Source of the DNA: Arenimonas composti TR7-09 = DSM 18010
GTDB lineage: Bacteria; Pseudomonadota; Gammaproteobacteria; Xanthomonadales; Xanthomonadaceae
Reading direction: 5' to 3'
NCBI RefSeq assembly: GCF_000426365.1
Contig: NZ_AUFF01000002.1
Span: 248,001-312,000 of the forward strand
DNA length: 64,000 nucleotides
Shown here: in pieces, positions 1 through 6,951 of the stretch
Position numbering within the stretch: position 1 is the stretch's first letter
Layout: every line of letters begins with the position of its first letter
Program-made: the position numbers and the translations under genes
The notes under the pieces: model-generated
Database searches by the model: none
Told to the model about the DNA's origin: nothing
What the model saw: the letters and a program-made list of their open reading frames with translations, nothing else

Positions 1-290
1 TCGAGGAATTCGGCCTGCGCCGCTTCCAGCCCGAGGGCCCGATCTTCCTGACCCGGCCGAAACCGTCGGCGCTCACGCCGACCGGCTACCTCGGCCGCAC
101 CACGATCATGGAATTCCTGGTGATGGACGACAGCCTGCGCCGGCTGGTGATGCAGCACGCCGGCATGGGCGAGCTCGAGGAGGCGGCGCGCGCCCGCGGC
201 ATGCGCACGATGTACGAGGATGGGCTGGTGAAGGCGATGCAGGGCCTGACCACGATCGAGGAAGTGCTGCGCGTGACCCAGGAAGCCTGA
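1..290 (+). CDS. gspE: type II secretion ATPase GspE/XpsE, C-terminal end (5' truncated)
   Basis: The reading frame is open from base 3 to the stop at 288-290, giving about 95 C-terminal residues of the cytoplasmic secretion ATPase that powers pseudopilus assembly. The stretch GYLGRTTIMEFL matches the conserved GYxGRTxxxE segment of GspE/PilB ATPases. The catalytic Walker motifs would lie upstream of the window. In many GspE proteins a CPxC pair sits directly before the GY. Here that place reads PSALTPTGY and no cysteine is visible in the fragment, so the second half of the usual zinc tetracysteine motif is missing. gspF follows 4 bp downstream, as in xps operons. Identification relies on this motif and on the complete downstream gsp series. 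Confidence 0.88.
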   Translation, partial: EEFGLRRFQPEGPIFLTRPKPSALTPTGYLGRTTIMEFLVMDDSLRRLVMQHAGMGELEEAARARGMRTMYEDGLVKAMQGLTTIEEVLRVTQEA

Positions 291-294
291 GGCC

Positions 295-1506
295 ATGCCG
301 CTGTTCCGCTACCGCGCGCTGTCGGCGACCGGCGAGACCCTCGACGGGCAGATGGAGGCCGCCAGCGCCGAGGAAGTGGCGTTCCGCCTGCAGGAACAGG
401 GCCACCTGCCGGTCGAGGCGCGGCGCGCCGATGCCGGCGAAACCGCGAGCTTCGCCGGCCTGTTCCGGCGCAGCGAATTCGACGGCAAGCAGGTGCTGGA
501 ATTCACCCAGCAGCTGGCGACCCTGCTCGGCGCCGGGCAGCCGCTCGACCGCGCGCTCGGCATCCTGCTGGAGCTGCCGGAAAGCGCCGAGAGCCGCCGC
601 GTCATCGAGCGCATCCGCGATGCGGTGCGCGGCGGCGCCCCGCTGTCGACGGCGCTGGAACAGCAGCACGGCCTGTTCCCGCGCCTGTACGTGAGCCTGG
701 TGCGCGCCGGCGAGGCCGGCGGTTCGCTGCACGAGAGCCTGCGCCGGCTCGCCGACTACCTCGAACGCAGCGGCGCACTGCGCTCGCGGGTGATCAATGC
801 GCTGATCTACCCGGCGATCCTGGTCACCCTGGTCGTGCTGTCGGTGGTGTTCCTGCTGACGACGGTGGTGCCGCAGTTCCAGACCCTGTTCGAGAGCCTC
901 GATGCCGAGCTGCCGTGGTATTCGCAGGCGATCCTCGACATCAGCCTGTTCCTGCGCGCGTGGTGGTGGCTGCTGCTGCCGGCGGTCGTCGCGCTCGGCG
1001 TGTGGGCGGTGTGGGCGCTGCGGCGGCCGGCGGCGCGGCGGGCGATCGACGTGCGCCTGCTGCGTGTCCGCCACGTCGGCGACCTCGTCGCCAAGCTCGA
1101 CACCGCGCGGCTGGCGCGCACCCTCGGCACCCTGGTGCGCAACGGCGTGCCGCTGCTGACCGCGCTGAACATTTCCCGACCGGTGTTGTCGAACCGGGTG
1201 CTGGCCGAGGCGGTGGAAGCCGCGGCCGAGGAGGTGAAGACCGGTAGCGGCCTCGGTTACGCGCTGGGGCGGCAGAAACTGTTCCCGCGCCTCGCGGTGC
1301 AGATGATCCAGGTCGGCGAGGAGTCGGGCGAACTCGACGGCATGCTGCTCAAAGTTGCTGACACTTTCGACCAGGAAACCAGCAATGCGCTCGACCGCGT
1401 GCTCGCGGCGCTGGTGCCGCTGCTCACGCTGCTGATGACGGCGCTGGTCGGGGGCATCATGCTGTCGGTGCTGCTGCCGATTTACGATCTGACTTCGGCG
1501 ATTTAG
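295..1506 (+). CDS. gspF: type II secretion inner-membrane platform protein GspF
   Basis: This 403-aa protein is the polytopic platform of the type II secretion system, coupling the GspE ATPase to pseudopilin assembly in the inner membrane. It starts with the typical MPLFRYRALSATGET and has two homologous T2SSF cytoplasmic domains (about residues 70-190 and 270-390). Hydrophobic segments lie near 165-195, 213-240 and 370-400. Repeats of the type LVRAGEAGGSL and MIQVGEESGEL are the family's duplicated signature. Length is normal. The ATG lies 4 bp after gspE. It is followed by a REP-like hairpin before gspG, the only obvious gap inside the operon. Confidence 0.96.
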   Translation: MPLFRYRALSATGETLDGQMEAASAEEVAFRLQEQGHLPVEARRADAGETASFAGLFRRSEFDGKQVLEFTQQLATLLGAGQPLDRALGILLELPESAESRRVIERIRDAVRGGAPLSTALEQQHGLFPRLYVSLVRAGEAGGSLHESLRRLADYLERSGALRSRVINALIYPAILVTLVVLSVVFLLTTVVPQFQTLFESLDAELPWYSQAILDISLFLRAWWWLLLPAVVALGVWAVWALRRPAARRAIDVRLLRVRHVGDLVAKLDTARLARTLGTLVRNGVPLLTALNISRPVLSNRVLAEAVEAAAEEVKTGSGLGYALGRQKLFPRLAVQMIQVGEESGELDGMLLKVADTFDQETSNALDRVLAALVPLLTLLMTALVGGIMLSVLLPIYDLTSAI

Positions 1507-1507
1507 A

Positions 1508-1530
1508 CATCGCGCCTGAAGGCGCTCCTA
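1508..1530. repeat. REP-like hairpin (variant A) between gspF and gspG
   Basis: A 23-bp unit, the reverse complement of GTAGGAGCGCCTTCAGGCGC plus GAT, begins 2 bp after the gspF stop. Its core GCGCC-TTCA-GGCGC can fold into a hairpin. The same variant occurs twice, head to head, in the palindrome at 12535-12618. A compensated variant (GCGGC-TTCA-GCCGC) recurs at 35 kb, 38 kb and 41 kb. Its position inside an operon could affect mRNA stability or the GspF:GspG ratio (inference). Confidence 0.85.
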
Positions 1531-1556
1531 CGGTGGTCGGGAACGAGAGTGAAGGG

Positions 1557-1976
1557 ATGATGCGCAGGAATATGAAGATCCACAGCCGCCAGGGTGGTTT
1601 CAGCCTGGTCGAAATCATGATCGTGATCGTGCTGATCGGCGGCATCGTCGCGCTGGTCGCGAACCGCGTGATGAACTCGAAGGCGCAGGGCGACTACCGC
1701 CTCGCGCAGGTGCAGCTCGACACCCTCGCCGGCAAGGTCGACCAGTTCCGCAGCGACACCGGCCGGTTGCCGGATTCGCTCGAACAGCTGGTGACCTCGC
1801 CGGGCCTGCAGGGCTGGCTCGGCCCCTACGCGCAGGCGAAGGAACTCGTCGATCCGTTCGGCACGCCGATCGAATACCGTCGCCCGGGCAGCAACGGGCC
1901 GTTCGAGCTCGTCAGCCTCGGCGCCGACGGTGCCCCGGGCGGCGACAGCTTCAACGCCGACATCCGCAAGCCCTGA
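1557..1976 (+). CDS. gspG: type II secretion major pseudopilin GspG
   Basis: The major pseudopilin polymerises into the periplasmic pseudopilus. The prepilin peptidase motif is visible as QGGFSLVEIMIVIVLIGG, with Glu at +5 of the processed protein and a hydrophobic helix. The C-terminal part DPFGTPIEYR...SLGADG fits the calcium-binding end of GspG. I start at ATG 1557 (139 aa). The upstream GTG at 1533 lies just beyond the REP hairpin and would translate repeat-derived DNA. ATG 1560 and ATG 1572 (MKIHSRQGGF) are also possible, and the last gives the usual short leader. Confidence 0.95.
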   Translation: MMRRNMKIHSRQGGFSLVEIMIVIVLIGGIVALVANRVMNSKAQGDYRLAQVQLDTLAGKVDQFRSDTGRLPDSLEQLVTSPGLQGWLGPYAQAKELVDPFGTPIEYRRPGSNGPFELVSLGADGAPGGDSFNADIRKP

Positions 1977-1998
1977 GCCATCCGCGCCGGCGACGACG

Positions 1999-2451
1999 AT
2001 GAAGCGCCAGCGCGGCTTCTCGCTGCTCGAGATCGTCGTCGTCATCGCCCTGATCGCGATGCTCGCCGGCATCGCCGCGGCGACGATCGGCCGGGCGATG
2101 CCCGGGCAGCAACTGCGCGGCAGCGCCCGCGAGCTGGCGACCCAGCTGCGCTTCACCCGCGCACAGGCGATCGCCAGCGGCCGCGAGCAGGTGTTCGAAC
2201 TCGACCTCGGCAGCCGCGCGTGGCGCGGCGCCGGCGGCCGCAGCGGCCGCGTGCCCGAGGACTTCGAACTGATCGTCACCACCGCCCGCGACCCGCGCCC
2301 GCAGCGCGAGGTCGCGGTCGTGCGCTTCTTCCCCGACGGCGCCGCCACCGGCGGCCGCATCGTGCTGCAGTACCGCGACGCCGCCTGGCGCATCGACATC
2401 GGCTGGCTCACCGGCGAGGTGAAGCTGGCGCGCGGCCGGGGCGAGCCGTGA
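1999..2451 (+). CDS. gspH: type II secretion minor pseudopilin GspH
   Basis: A 150-aa minor pseudopilin with a prepilin-type leader MKRQRGFSLLEIVVVIALIAML: the cleavage Gly is followed by Phe and a Glu at +5. It belongs to the tip complex that primes the pseudopilus. The segment RELATQLRFTRAQAIASGRE is the typical conserved GspH helix and loop. An in-frame upstream ATG at 1930 would overlap gspG and give an implausible leader, so ATG 1999 was chosen. The stop overlaps the GTG of gspI by 4 bp, suggesting translational coupling. Confidence 0.93.
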   Translation: MKRQRGFSLLEIVVVIALIAMLAGIAAATIGRAMPGQQLRGSARELATQLRFTRAQAIASGREQVFELDLGSRAWRGAGGRSGRVPEDFELIVTTARDPRPQREVAVVRFFPDGAATGGRIVLQYRDAAWRIDIGWLTGEVKLARGRGEP

Positions 2452-2906
2452 GCACGCCGGCTCGCCAGCACGGTTTCACCCTGCTGGAACTGCTGCTGTC
2501 CTTCCTGTTGCTCACGGTCGGGCTCGGCCTGCTGGTGGCGATCCTCGGTGGCGGCCTGACCCAGGTGCGGCAATCCGGCGACGCCACCGGCGCCGCCCTG
2601 CACGCGCAGTCGCTGCTCGAACAGCTCGGGGTGATGGGCCCGTTGGAGCCGGGCGAACACCACGGCGAGTTCGACGGCGGCCGCTACCGCTGGGAGCTGC
2701 GGATCGAGCAGGTCGAGGACCCGGTGCCGCCACCGCTGCCGTCGCTGGACCAGTCGCCGGTCGAACGCGTCGGCCGCCGTCTCGGCGAACCGATCCTCTA
2801 CCGCGTGCAGCTCGATGTGCACTGGGGCGAGGACGACTGGGCGCGCAGCCTGCAGTTCGTGACGCTGCGGTCGCGCTTCCCGGCGCCGGAGGCGATCGGG
2901 CCATGA
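2448..2906 (+). CDS. gspI: type II secretion minor pseudopilin GspI
   Basis: This 152-aa protein has the prepilin motif HGFTLLELLLSFLLLTVGLGLL and sits at the GspI position between gspH and gspJ. GspI is a core component of the H-I-J-K tip of the pseudopilus. The start is the GTG at 2448, which overlaps the gspH stop (GTGA). No better start is available because the motif lies only 9 residues in. The C-terminal half is divergent, so assignment to GspI rather than a generic minor pseudopilin rests on gene order. The stop overlaps the gspJ start. Confidence 0.87.
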   Translation: MSTPARQHGFTLLELLLSFLLLTVGLGLLVAILGGGLTQVRQSGDATGAALHAQSLLEQLGVMGPLEPGEHHGEFDGGRYRWELRIEQVEDPVPPPLPSLDQSPVERVGRRLGEPILYRVQLDVHWGEDDWARSLQFVTLRSRFPAPEAIGP

Positions 2907-3568
2907 AGCGCGCGCGCGGCTTCACCCTCGTCGAGATGATGCTGGTGGTGACCCTGCTGGCGGCGGCGCTGGCGCTCGGCTTCGCGACGCTGCGCAACGC
3001 CACCCAGGCCACCGAGCGCGCCGAGGAGACCGCGCAGCGGCAGGAGCGGCTGCGCGCGGTGCAGGGCTTCCTGCGCCGGCAACTGGCGGCGGCGATGCCG
3101 CTGCCGATGGCGCCGGTGGACGCCGACGACGCCCCGGAAGTCTTCCTGGCCGCCGGCGACGAGCTCAGCTTCGTCGCGCCGATGCCAGGCTACCTGTCGC
3201 GCGGCGGCCCCTACCTGCAGACCTTCCGGCTGGTGCCGGACCGCGGCGGCCTGCGCCTGGAGTTCGAACACCGCCTGCTGACCCTCGACGGCCCGGCCGA
3301 GCCCGAGCGCGAACCCGAGGTGCTGCTCGACGGCATCGCCGAGGGCCGCTTCGAGACCCGGCGTTTCGACGAGCGCGGCAACGCCGGCGGCTGGACCTCC
3401 CGCTGGAAGAACCCGGACGAGATCCCGCGCCTGGTGCGCCTGCGCCTGCGCATGCAGGACGGTGCCGGCGACTGGCCGACCCTGGTGGTGGCGCCGCGGC
3501 TGGGCCAGAACGCGCCGCCGGTGGCCAGCGGCGACACCCCCGGGGTGCCGCGGGAGGACGAGGAATGA
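2903..3568 (+). CDS. gspJ: type II secretion minor pseudopilin GspJ
   Basis: A 221-aa minor pseudopilin beginning MKRARGFTLVEMMLVVTLLAAAL, a canonical prepilin leader with Glu+5. Size and position between gspI and gspK fit GspJ, which pairs with GspI and GspK at the pseudopilus tip. The mature part contains a long mixed alpha/beta domain ending in a charged tail. ATGA overlaps on both sides (2903-2906 with gspI, 3565-3568 with gspK) indicate tight coupling. Confidence 0.92.
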   Translation: MKRARGFTLVEMMLVVTLLAAALALGFATLRNATQATERAEETAQRQERLRAVQGFLRRQLAAAMPLPMAPVDADDAPEVFLAAGDELSFVAPMPGYLSRGGPYLQTFRLVPDRGGLRLEFEHRLLTLDGPAEPEREPEVLLDGIAEGRFETRRFDERGNAGGWTSRWKNPDEIPRLVRLRLRMQDGAGDWPTLVVAPRLGQNAPPVASGDTPGVPREDEE

Positions 3569-4458
3569 GCCGGCCGATGCGTGCGCACGCGCGCGGCGCC
3601 GCGCTGCTGATCGTGCTGTGGATCGTGCTGCTGCTGTCGGGCCTGGTCGCGGTGTTCGCGCTGACCGCGCGCACCGAGGCGCTGCAGGGCACTGCGCTGC
3701 GCCAGCAGGCGGTCGGCCGGCACATGGCCGAGGCCGGCGTCGAGATGGCCGCCTACCGGCTCGCCGCCAGCGACCCGAACGCGCGCTGGATGGCCGACGG
3801 TCGTGACAACACCTTCGAGTTCGAGGGCTGGACCCTGACCGTCGCGGTGCAGGACGAGGCCGGCAAGTTCGACCTCAACGTCGTCGAGTCGCCGCAGCTG
3901 GCCGAACTGATGCGCGCCCTCGGCATGGACGACGCCCGTGCCCGCGCCCTGGCCGGCGCGATCCAGGACTTCCGCGACCCGGACGACCTGCTGGCGATCG
4001 AAGGCGGCGCCGAGGACCGCGACTACGAAGCCGCCGGCCTGCCCTACGGCGCCAAGGACGCGCCCTTCGTCAGCCTGAGCGAGCTGCAGCAGGTGCTCGG
4101 CATGGACCTGGAGACCTATCGCCTGCTCGAGCCCTATCTGACCGTCTTCACCTCGCGCCCCGAGCCCGACGCGGCCTTCGCGCCCGGTCCGGTGCTGCTG
4201 GCGATGGGCCTGGCGCCGGACCTGGTGGCGACGCTGCTGGCGCAACGCGCCGCCTGGGAGCCGGGCCTGCCGTTGCCGCTGCTGCCCGACGGCAGCGCCC
4301 TCGCCGTGGTCGGATCGGGTACGTATAGTGTCGCCAGCCGCGCCACCCGCCCGGACGGCACCGAGGTCCGGATCACCGCCGTCATCCGCATCGGCGCCGG
4401 CGCCGGCTTCGGACAGACCTACGCGCCGCTGGCGTGGCGGGTGGGAGAACCCGACTGA
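3565..4458 (+). CDS. gspK: type II secretion minor pseudopilin GspK
   Basis: GspK (297 aa) is the large tip pseudopilin. The N-terminus MSRPMRAHARGAALLIVLWIVLLL has the family's atypical leader (GAALLIVLW in place of GFTLxE), followed by a transmembrane helix. The central DEAGKFDLNVV and the later GMDDARARALAGAIQDFRDPDD resemble the conserved helical-domain motifs of the family (DExGKxNLN and WxDxDxxxx). Length is normal. The ATG overlaps the gspJ stop, and the stop TGA shares one base with the gspL ATG. Confidence 0.93.
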   Translation: MSRPMRAHARGAALLIVLWIVLLLSGLVAVFALTARTEALQGTALRQQAVGRHMAEAGVEMAAYRLAASDPNARWMADGRDNTFEFEGWTLTVAVQDEAGKFDLNVVESPQLAELMRALGMDDARARALAGAIQDFRDPDDLLAIEGGAEDRDYEAAGLPYGAKDAPFVSLSELQQVLGMDLETYRLLEPYLTVFTSRPEPDAAFAPGPVLLAMGLAPDLVATLLAQRAAWEPGLPLPLLPDGSALAVVGSGTYSVASRATRPDGTEVRITAVIRIGAGAGFGQTYAPLAWRVGEPD

Positions 4459-5585
4459 TGCCTGCCGCCGACCGCCTGCCCGCCCTGCTGGAAAACCTGT
4501 CGCTGCGCGTCGCCCGCAGCCCGTTCCCGGGCTGGCTGGCCGAGGCCGGCGAGGCCCTGCGCGCGCTGCTGCCGCGGCGCTGGCGGGCGCTGTTCGAGGA
4601 CGGCGCCCAGCGCCTGTTCCTGCAGCCGGGCGCCGACGGCATTCAACTGTTCGCCAGCGACCGCCAGGGCGACCGCCACCTCGGCGCCGTCGCCGGCGAC
4701 GATGCCGCCGACCTCGCCGAGATCGGCCGCCGTCTCGACCAGGCCGGCGCCCCGCGCTGGCTGCTGTTGCCGGCCTCGACCGTGCTGCGGCGCGTGCTGA
4801 GCCTGCCTGCCGCCGCCGAGCCGCGGCTGCGCGAGGTGCTCGGCTTCGAGATCGACCGGCAGACGCCGTTCGCCGCCGACCAGGTCTGCTTCGAGGGCCG
4901 CGTGCTCGGCCGCGACGCCGGTGGCCAGCACCTGCAGGTCGAACTGCTGGTGCTGCCGAAGAACAGCCTCGATGCGGCGCTGAAGGCGATCGGGCCGCTC
5001 GCCGCCGGCATCGCCGGCGTCGACGCGGTCGCCGCCGACGGCCGCCGCCTCGGCGTCAACCTGCTGCCCGCCGGCCGCCGCGAAAGCCGCAGCCACCCGG
5101 TGCGGCGGCTGAACCTGATGCTGGCCGCCGCGGCGGTGTTCTCGATCGTGCTGGCCGGCTGGCTGGTGCTCGACAACCGCGCGCGCAAGCTCGCCGAATT
5201 CGAGGCCGCCGTCGCCGCCGCGAACGACGAGGCGCGCGAGGCGCGCCGCCTGCGTAACCAGCTGCAGGTGTCGGCGAACGCCGCGAACTTCCTCGCCAAC
5301 GCCCGCGCCGCGCGGCCGACGATGCTGGAAGTGCTCGCCGACCTGACCCGGCGCATCCCCGACGACACCGCCCTCGACAAGCTCGCGGTCACCGGCGACC
5401 GCCTGGTGATCGTCGGCCAGAGCCGGGCGGCGCCGGCGCTGGTCGCGCTGCTGCAGGAATCGCCGCTGCTGCGCGAACCGGCGCTGGCCGGCGCCGTGCA
5501 GGCCGACCCGCGCAGCGGCCGCGACCGCTTCACGCTGACCGCGACGATCGTCGCGGCGCCCGCCGCCGCGCCGGAGGTCGAATGA
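4458..5585 (+). CDS. gspL: type II secretion inner-membrane protein GspL
   Basis: GspL (375 aa) anchors the GspE ATPase to the inner membrane. The cytoplasmic part covers about residues 1-215. One membrane helix follows near 220-240 (LNLMLAAAAVFSIVLAGWLVL), then a periplasmic part with a predicted coiled coil (RARKLAEFEAAVAAANDEAREARRL region) and a ferredoxin-like C-terminus. The PSALTR-like ASTVLRRVLSLP stretch and REVLGFEIDRQTPF are typical of GspL/PilM-like actin-fold domains. The start ATG 4458 touches the gspK stop. The N-terminal domain is divergent from the E. coli type, as in Xanthomonas XpsL. Confidence 0.9.
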   Translation: MPAADRLPALLENLSLRVARSPFPGWLAEAGEALRALLPRRWRALFEDGAQRLFLQPGADGIQLFASDRQGDRHLGAVAGDDAADLAEIGRRLDQAGAPRWLLLPASTVLRRVLSLPAAAEPRLREVLGFEIDRQTPFAADQVCFEGRVLGRDAGGQHLQVELLVLPKNSLDAALKAIGPLAAGIAGVDAVAADGRRLGVNLLPAGRRESRSHPVRRLNLMLAAAAVFSIVLAGWLVLDNRARKLAEFEAAVAAANDEAREARRLRNQLQVSANAANFLANARAARPTMLEVLADLTRRIPDDTALDKLAVTGDRLVIVGQSRAAPALVALLQESPLLREPALAGAVQADPRSGRDRFTLTATIVAAPAAAPEVE

Positions 5586-6181
5586 ATCCGGTGATGAAGC
5601 GGCGCGCCGGCGTACTCGCGGGGCTGGCGGTGGTCGCGGTGCTGGCCTATTTCGTGTTCGTGCACTGGTGGTTCACCGTGCCGATGCTGGCGATGGGCGA
5701 CCGCATCCAGGAACTGCGCGACCAGCAGCAGCTGCTGCGCGCCGAGATCGCGCAGAAGCCGCAGCTGGAACTGGCGCTGGCCGGGGTGCGCGCCTTCGAG
5801 GAGGGCAATCCCGGCTTCCTGCCCGAGAGCAACCGCCAGCTCGCGACCGCGGCCCTGGTGCAGCGGCTCGAGGCGGTGGTCGAAGGCACCACCGGTGGCG
5901 CCGCCAGCTGCCGGATCACCGCGCGCACGCCGTCGGAATCGCGGGTCGAGGAACCCTTCGTGCGCGCCACCGTGAAGGTGACGCTGCGCTGCGGCATGGG
6001 CGAGCTGGCGGCGATCCTGCACGCGCTCGAGAGCGGCAGCCCGCAGCTGTTCATCGACAACCTCGACCTGCTGTCGCGGCGCAGCTTCCTCGGCAATGCC
6101 CGCGAGGGCGGTGCGCTCGAGGTCAGCTTCGACCTGTACGGCTACCTGAAGACGCCGGCGACGGCCGGGGAGGGCGGATGA
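5582..6181 (+). CDS. gspM: type II secretion inner-membrane protein GspM
   Basis: A 199-aa bitopic protein with one N-terminal membrane helix (about 12-32: VLAGLAVVAVLAYFVFVHWWF), a short coiled coil (ELRDQQQLLRAEIAQK) and a periplasmic ferredoxin-like domain. GspM binds GspL and stabilises the GspE-L complex. Sequence conservation in this family is low, so the call depends on topology, size and position between gspL and gspN. ATGA overlaps join it to both neighbours. Confidence 0.88.
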   Translation: MNPVMKRRAGVLAGLAVVAVLAYFVFVHWWFTVPMLAMGDRIQELRDQQQLLRAEIAQKPQLELALAGVRAFEEGNPGFLPESNRQLATAALVQRLEAVVEGTTGGAASCRITARTPSESRVEEPFVRATVKVTLRCGMGELAAILHALESGSPQLFIDNLDLLSRRSFLGNAREGGALEVSFDLYGYLKTPATAGEGG

Positions 6182-6942
6182 TCGCCCGCGTACCGGCCAC
6201 GACCGGCCTGCTCGCCGCGACCGCCTTCTGGGGCCTCGGCCTGCTGGTGCTCGCCCTGCTCGGGCTCGGCGGCACCGTCGGCCCGCATCCGGAGAATCCC
6301 GCGCTGGCGCCGCCGCTGCCGGCGGTGAGCCTGGTCGAGATGGAAAACCGCCTCGGCCCGCTGTCGATGTATGCCGAAGTCGCCGAACGGCCGCTGCTCA
6401 ATGCCGACCGCCGGCCGGCGCCGGTCGCCGCGAGCGCCGGCGCCGAGGACGCCCCACTCGACGTCGTGCTGACCAGCGTGCTGCTGGTCGGCGACGTGAA
6501 GCTGGCGATCGTCGAGCGCCCGGACGACCCGACCGCCTACCGCGTGCGGATCGGCGAGGGCGTGCCAGGCACCGGCTGGCGCCTGGTCGAACTGCAGCCG
6601 CGGTTGGCGGTGTTCGACGGGCCGCAGGGCCGGCGCGAACTGGCGCTGCGGGTATTCGACGGCACCGGCGCGCCGATGCCACCGCCGCTGGCCGCGCCGA
6701 CGCCGCCGGCCCCCGCGAACGCCGCCGCGCCGCCTTCGCCGGCTGCCGATGCCGCCGCCCCGGTGCCGGCCCCGGCCAGCGACGGCGCCAACGTGGCGGC
6801 ACCGGCGAATCCCGGCGCGGCCGAGGAACTGACGCCGGAACAGCAGGTCGAGGCGATCCGCCGCCGCATCGAGGCGCGGCGGGCGATGCGGGCCCAGGAG
6901 AACGCCCGCGAACGCGCGGCCCAGGCAGGGGACAACAGGTAG
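6178..6942 (+). CDS. gspN: type II secretion protein GspN (XpsN-type)
   Basis: A 254-aa bitopic protein. The N-terminal membrane helix (about residues 10-32) is followed by a periplasmic domain. The MYAEVAERPLLNADRRPA segment and an HR-like beta domain (LTSVLLVGDVKLAIVER) are followed by a long Ala/Pro-rich linker and a charged C-terminal helix. In Xanthomonas, XpsN interacts with XpsL/M and the secretin XpsD and takes the role GspC has elsewhere. No separate gspC is visible here. Gene order (M-N-D) and topology support the call; sequence alone would be weak. gspD starts 9 bp later. Confidence 0.82.
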   Translation: MIARVPATTGLLAATAFWGLGLLVLALLGLGGTVGPHPENPALAPPLPAVSLVEMENRLGPLSMYAEVAERPLLNADRRPAPVAASAGAEDAPLDVVLTSVLLVGDVKLAIVERPDDPTAYRVRIGEGVPGTGWRLVELQPRLAVFDGPQGRRELALRVFDGTGAPMPPPLAAPTPPAPANAAAPPSPAADAAAPVPAPASDGANVAAPANPGAAEELTPEQQVEAIRRRIEARRAMRAQENARERAAQAGDNR

Positions 6943-6951
6943 AGTGATCCG

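Noticed and set aside
1533-1556. GTG start for gspG at 1533
   Set aside because: It lies at the edge of the REP hairpin and adds residues with no counterpart in prepilin leaders; ATG starts at 1557-1572 fit better.
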